A stretch of DNA of 64,000 nt from Janthinobacterium sp. TB1-E2 (GCF_036885605.1 NZ_CP142523.1:1-64000); one strand, 5' to 3'. Shown: positions 21,191 to 30,779, counted from the stretch's first letter. Notes: generated from the sequence alone by a model not told the origin. Numbers and translations: made by a program.

Positions 21191-24100
21191 ATGAATCAGG
21201 CAGAACAGCAGCGCCTCCTGGCTATCCTGGAGTATTGGCACAAGATCGAATTTTTTATCCCGTTTGACCTGAATCAAATCACGGACGTTGAAGACCAGTC
21301 CACCGTGCGTCTCCTGCACCGCGAACAGCTGGCGCAATTGCCGCCGCAGTTCGCCACGCAATGGCAAGTACCGTCCGACCGCGAGATCGACGGCTTTTCA
21401 TTGTTCCTCGGCGTGTTCGACAAGGCGGAAATCAACAAGGCTTGTCCGCCAGCCACTGGCCCGGAAAACATTGCCGAAACAGAAAAAACAGAACTGCTGG
21501 GACGCTCGTGCTTTGCCCGCCTCAATCTCAATGCGCTGGGCGAGCCGCAGTTCGATCCGGTGTCCGTGTCAACCTTGCCGTGGGCGCTGGGCCGCGCCCG
21601 CACGCCGGACTGGTCTGGCCTGAGCCTGGACGCCTTCAGCGACAGCCAGCTGGCGCTGGAAGACAGCCTGCGCAACTTCGCGGCCAGCCGCACGCCACAG
21701 CAAGTGACGGACGAGGCCGGCAATGTCTCGTCTCCCCTGTCCGGTATGGAAATCGCGGCCCTGGCCGACCTGTTGCGCGACTGGGCCGGCTTCCACCCGT
21801 CCGCCGGCCAGCCGCTGGCCGTGCTGGAATTGCGTACGCGCAAGAAACGCGCAACGGCCACGGAAACCGATGCGCTTGAATCCAGCCAGAACCGCAGCCT
21901 GGACTTTGGCGACGCGGTGGAACCGTCGATCGATATCCTCAACAGTTTTTACCTCGATGACCTGGAACAGATCATCCGTGCCTTGCGTGGCGGCAAGCTG
22001 CCCGCGACGGTCGCCGCCTATCTGACGCCGCTGGCGCAGGATGAGCGCATCGACCTGTACAGCCCGGCCGGACGCCAGGCGCTGGCCGCCATGCTCAACC
22101 CGGCCAATATGAACCGGGGACACTGGCTGGAAGACGCCAGCTACGCCATGAGCCTGATGCAGCAGTTCGCCATCCACGGCGCGCGCACGGGTTTGCACGA
22201 GCGGGGCATCTTTTCCGTCAATGGCCCACCGGGCACGGGCAAGACGACCTTGCTGCGTGAATTGTTTGCCGACAACATCGTGCGCCGCGCCAGCGTGCTG
22301 TCCTGCCTGGACCGCGCGGGCGACGCCTTCATCGGCAAGGTGGCCGTCGCCTTTGAAGGCGTGCGCGACCCGATTACCATCGCCCGCTTGCGCCCGGAAC
22401 TGACGGGCTTTGAAATGGTCGTCGCTTCATCGAATAACGCGGCCGTGGAAAACATTTCCGGCGACCTGCCAAAACCCAAGCAGCTGGGCAAGGAATGGGC
22501 GCGCACGCGCTACTTTGAAAGCGTGGCGCGCCGGGTCGTGGCGGACGGCAATGGCGCCAACCGTGCGCTGAGTGAGGCGGAAGCGCCATGGGGCTTGATG
22601 TCCTGCGCGCTGGGCAATAGCGCGAACCGCCGCCGCTTCGTCAGCAATTTTTATGACGACGACTGGGACAAGACCACGGCGCGCAAGACACCGAATGCGC
22701 AAAATATCCGCCAGTGGCTGGCCAGCCACCAGGGCGTGAGCTTCGCCCAGGCGGCGCGCGAATTCCGCGAGACGGAACACGTGGTGGAAAAGGCGCTGGC
22801 CGAGCACGCCCAGTACGCGGCCCTGTGGCAAGCCGTGGGCACGTGCACGGAAGCCGAATTCATCCACAGCAGCCAGCAGGCGCTGATTGCGGCTGAGCAA
22901 GAAATGGATGCGGCGAATGGCGCCCTGTCCGACGCGCTGGCGCAGCAAGACACCCTGCTCGCCAGCAAAAAGGAATTGCTGGAAGAAGAACGCCTGGTGG
23001 CGCTGACACAGCCCGGTTTCTTTGCCCGCCTGTTCCGCACGGCACCGGCGCGCACCTACAAGGACGCCGTCGTCGCCAACGCCGAGGCGCAGCGCCAGGC
23101 TGCGCGCGACGTGTCCGCCATCAAGCTGCTGCTGAAGGGCGAGCTGGAGCCGCGCTGCGAACGCGCGCGCAACAGCCTGCACATCGCCCTGCGCACGGCG
23201 CAATCGCGCCAGCGCGAATGGGATGACAGCACGGAACTGCTGCGCCGCGCGCGCATGCGCTTCCCCACCATCGCCGCGCCGGCGACCCTGGACGAGCTCG
23301 ATGGCGACGCGCTGCAAATTGGCGGCCTGTGGCATGAACCGGCCCTGGCGCGCCTGCGCTCGCGCCTGTTTGCCAAGGCCCTGGCCCTGCATGAAGCATG
23401 GCTGGCGGAAGTGGCAAAGAAAGGCGGACCCGGCTTTGGCGGCAACTTGCTGGCCGTGTCGAAATTGCTGAAAAACAAGCGCGCCTACGACCAGTCGCAC
23501 ATCGCCATGGTCTGGCACAGCCTGTTCATGGTGGTGCCCGTCGTGTCGACGACGTTTGCCTCGTTCGCGCGCCAGTTCCAGGGCATGGGTGCCGAATCGC
23601 TGGGCTGGCTGTTCATCGACGAGGCGGGCCAGGCCGTGCCGCAAGCGGCGCTGGGCAGCCTGTGGCGTGCCAAGCGCGCCGTCGTCGTGGGCGACCCGCT
23701 GCAGATCGAGCCCGTGTTCACGGTGCCGGGCCGCCTCGTGCAAACCTTGTCCGCCCTGTCGCCGCACACGCAGGATGGCAGTTACGCGCCAACTTCCGTT
23801 TCCGTGCAGACTCTGGCGGACAAGGCCAACCGCTATGGTGCGACTGTCGGCGCCAATAGCGCGCAGCCCCTGTGGATCGGCAGCCCCCTGCGCGTGCACC
23901 GCCGCTGCGTGGAACCGATGTTTTCGCTGGCCAATAGCATCGCCTACGAAGACAAGATGGTCTATGGGCTGGCTGAGCGCACGCCGCCGGCCGGCGCGCG
24001 CGGACTCACGCGTGGCCCCAGCTGCTGGATCGACGCCGCCGGTCCTGTCAGCTACAAGCAGGTCGTGCCCGTGCAACTCGATTTCGTGCTGGAGGTGCTG

Positions 24101-24529
24101 CTGAAACTGTACCGCCGCGACGGCAAGCTGCCCGACATGTATGTGATCACGCCATTCAAGGCCGTGCGCAACGAATTGCGTTCGCGCATCGTCGACATGG
24201 ACTGGGACCGCCGCCTCGGCTATGGCAAGGCGCCGACGGCGCGCGAATTGCGCCAGTGGAGCAGCCAGATGGTGGGCACCGTGCATACGTTCCAGGGCAA
24301 GGAGCAAAGCGTGGTGATGCTGGTTCTCGGCGCCGATGACAGCACGGCGGGTGCGGCCCAGTGGGCGGCGGCCACGCCGAACTTGCTCAATGTCGCCCTC
24401 ACGCGCGCGCAGCACCATGTGTACATCGTCGGCAACCCGCTGCTGTGGGGCCAATTGCCGCATTTCGCGCCCGCGTGTGCGCAGTTGCCGCATACGGGCA
24501 TGCATGAGTTTTTGGTGGAGATGGGGTAG
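21191..24529 (+). CDS. Large UPF1/DNA2-like superfamily 1 helicase
   Basis: 1112 residues from the ATG at 21191 (MNQAEQQRLL). The motor motifs are all present: Walker A GPPGTGKT at about 346-353, Walker B DEAGQ at 810-814, GDPLQIEPVF, TVHTFQGKEQSVVML and NVALTRAQHH near the C-terminus. This marks the SF1B UPF1/DNA2/NAM7 group. An unusual feature is the roughly 460 residues between motifs I and II, including helical, charged, coiled-coil-like segments (about 520-760). The first 340 residues are an unrecognised domain. No nuclease domain follows the helicase. It probably acts on RNA or DNA in the cytoplasm; it stands alone. The stop codon abuts repeat copy B. Confidence 0.88.
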   Translation: MNQAEQQRLLAILEYWHKIEFFIPFDLNQITDVEDQSTVRLLHREQLAQLPPQFATQWQVPSDREIDGFSLFLGVFDKAEINKACPPATGPENIAETEKTELLGRSCFARLNLNALGEPQFDPVSVSTLPWALGRARTPDWSGLSLDAFSDSQLALEDSLRNFAASRTPQQVTDEAGNVSSPLSGMEIAALADLLRDWAGFHPSAGQPLAVLELRTRKKRATATETDALESSQNRSLDFGDAVEPSIDILNSFYLDDLEQIIRALRGGKLPATVAAYLTPLAQDERIDLYSPAGRQALAAMLNPANMNRGHWLEDASYAMSLMQQFAIHGARTGLHERGIFSVNGPPGTGKTTLLRELFADNIVRRASVLSCLDRAGDAFIGKVAVAFEGVRDPITIARLRPELTGFEMVVASSNNAAVENISGDLPKPKQLGKEWARTRYFESVARRVVADGNGANRALSEAEAPWGLMSCALGNSANRRRFVSNFYDDDWDKTTARKTPNAQNIRQWLASHQGVSFAQAAREFRETEHVVEKALAEHAQYAALWQAVGTCTEAEFIHSSQQALIAAEQEMDAANGALSDALAQQDTLLASKKELLEEERLVALTQPGFFARLFRTAPARTYKDAVVANAEAQRQAARDVSAIKLLLKGELEPRCERARNSLHIALRTAQSRQREWDDSTELLRRARMRFPTIAAPATLDELDGDALQIGGLWHEPALARLRSRLFAKALALHEAWLAEVAKKGGPGFGGNLLAVSKLLKNKRAYDQSHIAMVWHSLFMVVPVVSTTFASFARQFQGMGAESLGWLFIDEAGQAVPQAALGSLWRAKRAVVVGDPLQIEPVFTVPGRLVQTLSALSPHTQDGSYAPTSVSVQTLADKANRYGATVGANSAQPLWIGSPLRVHRRCVEPMFSLANSIAYEDKMVYGLAERTPPAGARGLTRGPSCWIDAAGPVSYKQVVPVQLDFVLEVLLKLYRRDGKLPDMYVITPFKAVRNELRSRIVDMDWDRRLGYGKAPTARELRQWSSQMVGTVHTFQGKEQSVVMLVLGADDSTAGAAQWAAATPNLLNVALTRAQHHVYIVGNPLLWGQLPHFAPACAQLPHTGMHEFLVEMG

Positions 24530-24649
24530 AACACCTGATCAAACCTACTGCGCGTCGCGATTTGCCGTCTCCGATGCTCACTGTGCATTCGCACAGCTCC
24601 GCTTCTCGACAGCAACTCTCTTCCGCTCGCTACGGTTTTATCAGGCGTT
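24530..24649 (+). repeat. Dispersed palindromic repeat, copy B
   Basis: It begins AACACCTGATCAAACC, continues TACTGCGCG, has the centre GATGCTCAC with a CTGTGC/GCACAG hairpin, then CCGCTCGCTACG and ends GGTTTTATCAGGCGTT. It lies between the helicase and the convergent histidine kinase. Its right end runs into the kinase gene, supplying the last two codons and stop of that gene. Confidence 0.9.
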
Positions 24650-26050
24650 CTCAGCGGGGAAAACGAGGGTAAACGTCGTGGCGGCCGCATCCGACGCCAC
24701 GGTCGCGCTGCCACCATGCAACTGCATGATGGCCGTAACGATGGCCAAGCCCAGGCCTGTGGAAGCGGCCGAGTCGCTGCGGGCCGGGTCGGCGCGGTAG
24801 AAGCGCTCGAACAAATGGGGCAAGTGGCGCGCGGGGATGGCGGGGCCGAGGTTGCTCACGCTTAGTTCTACACCCTCGTTCGTCGCATGCGAACGCAGCA
24901 GTATCGTGCTGCCCGGCGCCGCGTGGCGTATCGCGTTCGACAGCAAATTACCGAGCGCACGGCGCAGCAGTTGCGGCTCGGCCGTCACCGTGCCGCTGCC
25001 GTGGCAAGCCAGCGCCAGCTCGCGCTCTTCGGCCAGTCCCTCAAAGAAATCGGCCAGGCGCAAAAACTCGTCCTGCACGGGCAAGACTTGCTTGACGAGC
25101 ACCATTTCATCCTGCTGCGCACGGGCCAAAAACAGCATGCTGTCGATCATGCGCGACAGCCGTTCCAGCTCTTCCACATTCGACGACACCAGCTGTTCAT
25201 ACTCGTGCGCGCTGCGCGGGCGGGCCAGCATCACCTGGCTTTGCCCCAGCAGATTGGTGACGGGCGTGCGGAATTCATGCGCCAGGTCGGCGGAAAATTG
25301 CGACAGCCGCGCATAGCCTTCCTGCAGCCGCGCCAGCATGGCGTTCAGGGCCTGGATCAGCGGCAAGAGTTCCGTCGGCGCGCCGCGCGCATCGAGCTGC
25401 TGCTCCAGCTTGCCCGGCCGCACGAGGGCCGCATGGGCGGCGATATTGCGCAGCGGCCGCAATCCCCGCAGCAGCATCAAGCTCGCCAACAGTGCCGCCA
25501 CCAGCGCGCTGACGGCCACGGAGACGACGATTTGCCAACGGTAGGCCGCAAACATGGCCGTGCGGTCGCCGTAGACCCGGGCGACGGAAATGTCCGCCAT
25601 CTGCGCCGGGTCGCCGATGCGCGCGCTGGCCGCCACGACCCTGGCCGGATAGCCGTCGCGGCTGGTCCAGCTGACGATGTCGCTGTTCGTCACGGGCGCA
25701 TCGACGGCCACGGGCACAGGATGCGCCACCGCCTCGCCGTTCGGGTTGACATCGATCAAACGCGTGCCATCGGCGCGCACGATGCGCACCAGGGAATTTT
25801 CTTGGCCGCTCATGGTGTCGCGGAAATACTGGGGCCGCTCGCGGATGATGTCGAGAGTGCCCGCATTGCCCAGCAGCTGCTGGATCTGCCGCAGTTTACC
25901 CAGCAATAATATGTCGTCGCGGCGCTCGATTTCCGCCACAAAAGAGCGGTATAAATGCATGCCCAGCCCGGCCGACACGAGCGCCACGATCAGCACGAAG
26001 ACAAGCGTGACGCGCAGGGTCAACGAGCGGCGAAGTTGCGCCAGCTTCAT
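24641..26050 (-). CDS. Sensor histidine kinase, heavy-metal/HprS-like
   Basis: 469-residue inner-membrane kinase: TM1 about 13-33, periplasmic sensor about 34-172, TM2 about 173-195, HAMP, a HisKA domain with the phosphoacceptor His258 ([12 protein letters not shown]) and a HATPase domain with [10 protein letters not shown] and GLGLAIV. The layout matches the CusS/IrlS/HprS group. It overlaps its response regulator by four bases (ATGA), so they form one operon. The divergent genes (GlcG/HbpS-like protein and hydroxyisourate hydrolase) suggest an oxidative-stress role like E. coli HprS rather than metal sensing (inference). Its last codons lie in repeat copy B. Confidence 0.92.
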   Translation of the reverse strand: MKLAQLRRSLTLRVTLVFVLIVALVSAGLGMHLYRSFVAEIERRDDILLLGKLRQIQQLLGNAGTLDIIRERPQYFRDTMSGQENSLVRIVRADGTRLIDVNPNGEAVAHPVPVAVDAPVTNSDIVSWTSRDGYPARVVAASARIGDPAQMADISVARVYGDRTAMFAAYRWQIVVSVAVSALVAALLASLMLLRGLRPLRNIAAHAALVRPGKLEQQLDARGAPTELLPLIQALNAMLARLQEGYARLSQFSADLAHEFRTPVTNLLGQSQVMLARPRSAHEYEQLVSSNVEELERLSRMIDSMLFLARAQQDEMVLVKQVLPVQDEFLRLADFFEGLAEERELALACHGSGTVTAEPQLLRRALGNLLSNAIRHAAPGSTILLRSHATNEGVELSVSNLGPAIPARHLPHLFERFYRADPARSDSAASTGLGLAIVTAIMQLHGGSATVASDAAATTFTLVFPAENA

Positions 26051-26757
26051 GCGGCCGCGCCACTGTCAGGTGCGGCAGGCGCGCGCAATTCGCAGACATA
26101 GCCCATACCCCGCAAAGTGTGGATCAGCTTGGACTCGAACGGATCGTCGAGCTTGCTGCGCAGGCGGCGGATGGCCGCGTCGATGACGTTGGTGTCGCTC
26201 TCGAAATTGATGTCCCACACTTGCGAGGCGATGATGGAGCGCGACAAGACTTCGCCCTGGCGGCGCGCCAACAGATGCAGCAAGCCGAATTCCTTGGCCG
26301 TCAGGGTGATGCGCTGGCCTTGCCGGCTCACCTTGCGCTTCATCACGTCGATTTCCATGTCGCCGATGCGGATGACGTCGTCTTCACGCGGCGGCCCGCG
26401 CCGCAGCAAAGTGCGGATGCGCGCCACCAGTTCGGCAAACGCGAACGGTTTCACCAGATAATCGTCGGCGCCCAGTTCCAGCCCCTTGACCCGGTCCTGC
26501 ACTTCGTCGCGCGCCGTGAGGAAAATCACGGGCACGTCGGCGCCGCCCTCCTGCAAGCGCAGCGCGCGCAAGACTTGCCAGCCGTCCATGATGGGCAGCA
26601 TCACGTCGAGCACGATGAGATCGGGCGCCTCGCTGCTGGCCATATGCAGGCCGTCGCGGCCATTGCGCGCCAGGCTCACCGTAAAGCCGGACTCGGCCAG
26701 GCCACGCAGCAGATAGTCGCCCGTCTTCGGTTCGTCTTCGATTACCAGGATGCGCAT
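26047..26757 (-). CDS. OmpR-family response regulator, HprR/CusR-like
   Basis: 236 residues: receiver domain with acidic pocket EDE (8-10) and phosphoacceptor Asp51 ([13 protein letters not shown]), and an OmpR-type winged-helix domain (about 125-225) with [31 protein letters not shown]. The opening [16 protein letters not shown] is characteristic of the CusR/IrlR/HprR group. The ATG at 26757 is preferred over a GTG two codons earlier. It is translated together with the kinase. A 16-base near-palindrome between this gene and the divergent genes is a candidate binding site. Confidence 0.93.
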   Translation of the reverse strand: MRILVIEDEPKTGDYLLRGLAESGFTVSLARNGRDGLHMASSEAPDLIVLDVMLPIMDGWQVLRALRLQEGGADVPVIFLTARDEVQDRVKGLELGADDYLVKPFAFAELVARIRTLLRRGPPREDDVIRIGDMEIDVMKRKVSRQGQRITLTAKEFGLLHLLARRQGEVLSRSIIASQVWDINFESDTNVIDAAIRRLRSKLDDPFESKLIHTLRGMGYVCELRAPAAPDSGAAA

Positions 26758-26812
26758 GGCCACTTTCTAAAAGAATATAAAACCATTTTACGCCGCGTGC
26801 AAACCGCTGCGG

Positions 26813-26828
26813 ATGATAAAAATGTCAT
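26813..26828. promoter_or_regulatory. Candidate response-regulator operator
   Basis: ATGATA (26813-26818), AAAA, TGTCAT (26823-26828) is a near-perfect inverted repeat (5 of 6 positions pair) in the 138-base divergent promoter region between the regulator and the GlcG/HbpS-like gene. TGTCAT half-sites resemble CusR-type boxes. This is assignment by position only. Confidence 0.4.
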
Positions 26829-26895
26829 GCGGCGATCATCTTCTCGTAGGGCAACACTGGCCATACTGGCGTCACTTTACTCAACGGACAGCCAC

Positions 26896-27390
26896 ATGAA
26901 AACCCTGTTATTCGGCAGTACCCTGCTGTGCCTGCTGGCCGGTCCAGCCCACGCTCAATTGCGCAAGGTCGATGACCTCTCGCTGGCGGCGGCCAACAAG
27001 CTGGCCGATGCGGCCATGGCAGCATGCCAGGCGCAAGGACGGCACATCGTCGTCACCGTGCTCGATCGTGGCGGCAATATTGTCGCTGTGCAGCGCGCCG
27101 ATGGCGTCGGGCCGCACAACACGGATGCGAGCCGGCGCAAGGCCTACACGGCCCTGTCCACCAAGAATGATACCCAGGCGCTGGCCGTGGCCGCGCGTAG
27201 CAATCCCGACATGGCCAATCTGACCACCGTGCCGGAACTGTTGCTGCTGGGCGGCGGCCTGCCCTTGCGAGCCAAGGGCGAAGTGGTCGGCGCCATCGGC
27301 GTGGCCGGTGGCGGTGGCGCCCTGCAAGACCGGGCCTGCGCCCATGCCGCCCTGGCCGCCATCCCTGAACTCGATTCCCCTCCCCTTTAA
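26896..27390 (+). CDS. Exported GlcG/HbpS family haem-binding-type protein
   Basis: 164 residues with a clear signal peptide (MKTLLFGSTLLCLLAGPAHAQ) followed by one GlcG/HbpS domain: LAAANKLADAAMAACQAQG, VVTVLDRGGNIVAVQRADG and a Gly-rich end GEVVGAIGVAGGGGALQD. HbpS in Streptomyces is an extracellular haem-sensing partner of the SenS kinase; GlcG is of uncertain function. Here the gene is divergent from a two-component system, which makes a sensory or redox role attractive but unproven. It is followed 16 bases later by the hydroxyisourate hydrolase gene on the same strand. The start is the ATG at 26896; the open frame runs far upstream but that part is antisense to the regulator gene. Confidence 0.88.
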   Translation: MKTLLFGSTLLCLLAGPAHAQLRKVDDLSLAAANKLADAAMAACQAQGRHIVVTVLDRGGNIVAVQRADGVGPHNTDASRRKAYTALSTKNDTQALAVAARSNPDMANLTTVPELLLLGGGLPLRAKGEVVGAIGVAGGGGALQDRACAHAALAAIPELDSPPL

Positions 27391-27406
27391 ACTGAAAGAT
27401 ACGACG

Positions 27407-27817
27407 ATGAGCACACTGAAACAATTCACCGCCGCCCTGGCCTTCGCCAGCCTGTCCAGCATGGCCCTGGCCGCCGCCAATCCCTTGAGCGTGCACATTC
27501 TCGACTTGCAGAGCGGACAGCCGACGGCGGGCGTAACGGTCACCCTGGAGCAAAAGAACGGTGAAGGCTGGCAACAACTGGGCAGTGCCGTGACGAATGC
27601 GCAGGGGCGCATCGCGGCCATGTATCCGGTGGATGCGCCCATGCAGGCGGGCGATTACCGCATCGTGTTCAAGACAGGCGAGCACTATGCGCGCCTGAAA
27701 CAGGAAACCTTTTTCCCGGAAATCCCCGTGCAATTCCACGTAGAAAAGACTGACCAGCACTATCACATTCCGCTGCTGCTCAGCCCTTTCGGCTTTTCCA
27801 CGTATCGGGGAAATTAA
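27407..27817 (+). CDS. hiuH: Periplasmic hydroxyisourate hydrolase (transthyretin-like)
   Basis: Hydrolyses 5-hydroxyisourate in urate breakdown; periplasmic members have unclear physiological roles. 136 residues: signal peptide (cleaved near ALA-AAN, residue 22-24), then the transthyretin-related fold with NPLSVHILDLQSGQPTAGV (catalytic-type His30) and a C-terminal HYHIPLLLSPFGFSTYRGN. The family normally ends YRGS; here the last residue is Asn. The context (downstream of a GlcG/HbpS-like gene, divergent from an HprRS-like two-component system) matches that of periplasmic HiuH in E. coli. It ends seven bases before the convergent glutathione transferase. Confidence 0.92.
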   Translation: MSTLKQFTAALAFASLSSMALAAANPLSVHILDLQSGQPTAGVTVTLEQKNGEGWQQLGSAVTNAQGRIAAMYPVDAPMQAGDYRIVFKTGEHYARLKQETFFPEIPVQFHVEKTDQHYHIPLLLSPFGFSTYRGN

Positions 27818-27824
27818 CTGTTGC

Positions 27825-28523
27825 TCAAGCCACCGTCTTCGCCGTCTGCCCGAACAGCACGCTTTTCGCATCGCCGCTGACGGTCGGCTGCACATTGATT
27901 TCCGCCGCCCGCGCATACGCGCGCACGGTGGCGGGACGGGCGGCAATGGCCGCGAACCAGCGCGCCAGATGCGGGAAATCTTCCAGCTTCTGGCGCTGGC
28001 GTTCGTGCGGCACGATCCACGGATAGATCGCCATGTCGGCGATGGAATAGCTGTCGCCGGCCACGAATGCACGGTCCGCCAAGCGCTTGTTCAGCACGCC
28101 GTATAGCCGGTTCGTTTCGTTGACATAGCGCGTGATGGCGTAGTCGATCGGTTCGGGCGCATATTGCACGAAATGGTGATTCTGTCCCGCCATGGGGCCA
28201 AGGCCGCCCATTTGCCAGAACAGCCATTGCATGACTTCGGCACGTCCCCGCACATCCATCGGCAGGAATTGCCCGCTTTTCTCGGCCAGGTATTGCAAAA
28301 TCGCGCCAGACTCGAACAGCGACAGCGGCGCGCCGCCATCTTCCGGCGCCTGGTCGACGATGGCGGGAATGCGGTTATTCGGCGCGATGGCGAGAAACTC
28401 GGGCTTGAACTGCTCGCCCTTGCCGATATGCACGGGAATGAGGTTGTAGGGGATGCCCGCTTCTTCCAGGAACATCGTCACTTTGTGCCCGTTGGGCGTG
28501 GTCCAGTAATACAGGTCGATCAT
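27825..28523 (-). CDS. Glutathione S-transferase family protein (YfcG-like)
   Basis: 232 residues with an N-terminal thioredoxin-like domain beginning MIDLYYWTTPNGHKVTMFLEE, the cis-proline region NRIPAIVDQ and the glutathione-contacting LFESGAILQYLAEKSG, and an all-helical C-terminal domain. The N-terminus closely resembles disulfide-bond oxidoreductases of the YfcG/YghU type, which use glutathione without the classical catalytic Ser/Cys. The ATG at 28523 is chosen because upstream in-frame sequence lies in the divergent promoter region. It is divergent from the lipoprotein at 28703. Confidence 0.9.
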   Translation of the reverse strand: MIDLYYWTTPNGHKVTMFLEEAGIPYNLIPVHIGKGEQFKPEFLAIAPNNRIPAIVDQAPEDGGAPLSLFESGAILQYLAEKSGQFLPMDVRGRAEVMQWLFWQMGGLGPMAGQNHHFVQYAPEPIDYAITRYVNETNRLYGVLNKRLADRAFVAGDSYSIADMAIYPWIVPHERQRQKLEDFPHLARWFAAIAARPATVRAYARAAEINVQPTVSGDAKSVLFGQTAKTVA

Positions 28524-28702
28524 CGTGGTCTTTCCAGGTAGATAAGTAGGGGCAGGCGAACTTGGCATAACTATTGTCGCGCCGCAACTGATATGCATGG
28601 ATATAATGCCACGTAAGCGAAAAACAAGGCGGCGCAAGCACCCACTAGCGCCGTCACGCAGGCATCCCGACATTCCCGAGCACAAAACAAAGAAAGCCGA
28701 CC

Positions 28703-29128
28703 ATGCGCAAACTCCTGATCGTCACGCTGTCCGTCCTGCTGTCAGGCTGTGTCCAGGACTTCGCCATCTACATGTTCGATGGGCAAGACCATTCCCTGAC
28801 CGTGCGCCGCCAGCAACGTTATTTTTGGCAAGATACCGTGGAAGTGCAGCTGATGGCGACCAATCTGCCGCAATGCCAGCGCTTGCATACCCTGTCCACG
28901 GATGCGCCAGCCGACATCACCGTCGAGCTGTTCGCGGCCGGCGATGGCCTGTGGAATATCCGCATGGGCAAGCAGTTGTGGCAGGCGGAAACGAATACCT
29001 GCAATGAGCTGACGGAAATGGAAAACGACCCGAAAGCCGACCTGGGCCAGCCGGTCGGGCAATTCGTGGTCGTCGATGACAAGCTGGAATTCGAACCGGC
29101 GCCGCCAGCGGCGGCACCAGCCCAGTAG
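28703..29128 (+). CDS. Predicted lipoprotein, 141 aa
   Basis: Not recognised beyond its export signal. The N-terminus MRKLLIVTLSVLLSGC is a type II signal with lipobox LSGC; Cys16 would be lipidated. The mature part is beta-rich (LWNIRMGKQLWQAET) with two further cysteines (CQRL, CNEL) that could form a disulfide, and a Pro/Ala tail. The residue after Cys is Val, so outer-membrane sorting is expected by the usual +2 rule. It is convergent with the chemoreceptor at 29133, four bases away. Confidence 0.75.
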   Translation: MRKLLIVTLSVLLSGCVQDFAIYMFDGQDHSLTVRRQQRYFWQDTVEVQLMATNLPQCQRLHTLSTDAPADITVELFAAGDGLWNIRMGKQLWQAETNTCNELTEMENDPKADLGQPVGQFVVVDDKLEFEPAPPAAAPAQ

Positions 29129-29132
29129 AACC

Positions 29133-30779
29133 CTAGCGCGCCGCCAGGCTGCGCAGCGGCTTTTTCGCCGCGGCGCGCGGTGCGCCAGCCGAAGTGGCCG
29201 CCAGGCGCGGCGACGTGCCCGGCTCCTGCGCCGACAGTTTGAAGCGCGCCACCAGTTGCGCCAGCACGGCCGCCTGGTCCTGCATGCTCGACGCCGCTGC
29301 CGCCGCCTCTTCCACCAGTGCCGCATTTTGCTGCGTCACGCTATCCATTTCCGTGATCGCCTGATTGACGTGGCCGATGCCCGTGCTTTGCTCGTGCGAG
29401 GCGGCCGTGATGTCGGCCATGATGTCGGTCACGCGCGAAACGGAAGCGACTACCTGATCCATGGTCGTGCCCGCCTGTGCGACGAGGGTGCTGCCGGCCG
29501 CGATGCTGTCGACGGAAGCGCCGATCAGCTCCTTGATTTCCTTCGCCGCACCGGCCGAGCGCTGCGCCAGATTACGCACTTCTGATGCCACGACGGCAAA
29601 GCCGCGACCCTGTTCGCCGGCGCGCGCCGCTTCCACGGCCGCGTTCAAGGCCAGGATATTCGTCTGGAAGGCGATGCCATCGATGACGCCGATGATGTCG
29701 ACGATCTTGCGTGACGAGGCGTTGATGGTGTCCATGGTGCCGATCACTTGCGCCACCACGGCACCGCCCTGGCGTGCCACGGCGGAAGCGGACTGCGCCA
29801 GTTCATTTGCCTGCACGGCGTTGCCCGCGTTTTGCGTCACGGTCGAGGTCAATTCCTCCATCGAGGCCGCCGTTTCTTCCAGCGAGCTGGCCTGCATTTC
29901 CGTGCGCGCCGACAAGTCCATATTGCCGCTGGCGATCTCGCTCGACGCCGTGGCGATCGTCTCGGCGCTGTGGCGGATTTCGCTGATCGCATCGACCAGG
30001 TTGGTTTGCATGGTTTTCATCGCGTACAGCACGCTGTGGCGGTCGTTCGCATGCGTGCGCACGACGCCGCTCAAATCGTTATTCGCGATCTTTTCCGCCA
30101 CGTCGGCCGCATACTCGGGATCGCCGCCCAGCGCATGGCGCAAGCTACGGTTGATCACCACGACGACGGCGGCCAGCAAGCCGCACACGAGCACCAGCAC
30201 GCCCAGCGAGGTCAGCAGCGACTGGCGGAAGGCCGCGTCGATATCGTCCATGTACACGCCCACCACCAGGGTCCAGCTCCATGGCTTGTAGGCCGCCACG
30301 CGGCTCATCTTCGGTTCGGGGGTCTTCTGGCCGGGACGGGGGAAATAATAATGAACGAAGCCCTTGCCCGTATCGCTCTTGCCGACAGCCACGATGTCAC
30401 GGTACAGATAGGTGCCGTTGGCATCTTTAAAATCCGACATGTTCTTGCCATCGGTTTGCGGCGCGGCGGGATTCATCACGACGACGGCGTCGAGGTTGAT
30501 GATGGACAAATAACCGGTCTCGCCGAAACGCATGCTCTTGATGACGGCCGTGGCCTGCTTCTGCGCTTCTTCCTTCGTCAAGGCGCCGCTGGCGGCCAGG
30601 TCGCCGAACATCTTGACGGCGCCCAGGCCCAGGTCGGCGGCATTGCTCAGGTCGGCGCTGCGCTCTTCGATGCGGATCTTGCGCACTTCCAGGGCGTTAT
30701 AGACAAAAATAACGGTGATGCACAACAGGCTGCAAATCAGGGGAATCCATAACTTCTGCTGGAACGTCAATTTCTTCAT
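29133..30779 (-). CDS. Methyl-accepting chemotaxis protein with Cache sensor
   Basis: 548 residues from the ATG at 30779, which has GGAG eight bases upstream. TM1 about 8-28 is followed by a single-Cache periplasmic sensor (about 30-185) with [22 protein letters not shown] and [17 protein letters not shown], typical of sCache_2 ligand binding. TM2 about 190-212, HAMP, and the signalling tip [21 protein letters not shown] follow. Unlike the two other receptors in the window it ends in LRSLAAR and has no EWEEF pentapeptide, so its adaptation-enzyme recruitment must differ. The ligand is probably a small organic acid or amine, by family habit only. Confidence 0.94.
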   Translation of the reverse strand: MKKLTFQQKLWIPLICSLLCITVIFVYNALEVRKIRIEERSADLSNAADLGLGAVKMFGDLAASGALTKEEAQKQATAVIKSMRFGETGYLSIINLDAVVVMNPAAPQTDGKNMSDFKDANGTYLYRDIVAVGKSDTGKGFVHYYFPRPGQKTPEPKMSRVAAYKPWSWTLVVGVYMDDIDAAFRQSLLTSLGVLVLVCGLLAAVVVVINRSLRHALGGDPEYAADVAEKIANNDLSGVVRTHANDRHSVLYAMKTMQTNLVDAISEIRHSAETIATASSEIASGNMDLSARTEMQASSLEETAASMEELTSTVTQNAGNAVQANELAQSASAVARQGGAVVAQVIGTMDTINASSRKIVDIIGVIDGIAFQTNILALNAAVEAARAGEQGRGFAVVASEVRNLAQRSAGAAKEIKELIGASVDSIAAGSTLVAQAGTTMDQVVASVSRVTDIMADITAASHEQSTGIGHVNQAITEMDSVTQQNAALVEEAAAAASSMQDQAAVLAQLVARFKLSAQEPGTSPRLAATSAGAPRAAAKKPLRSLAAR

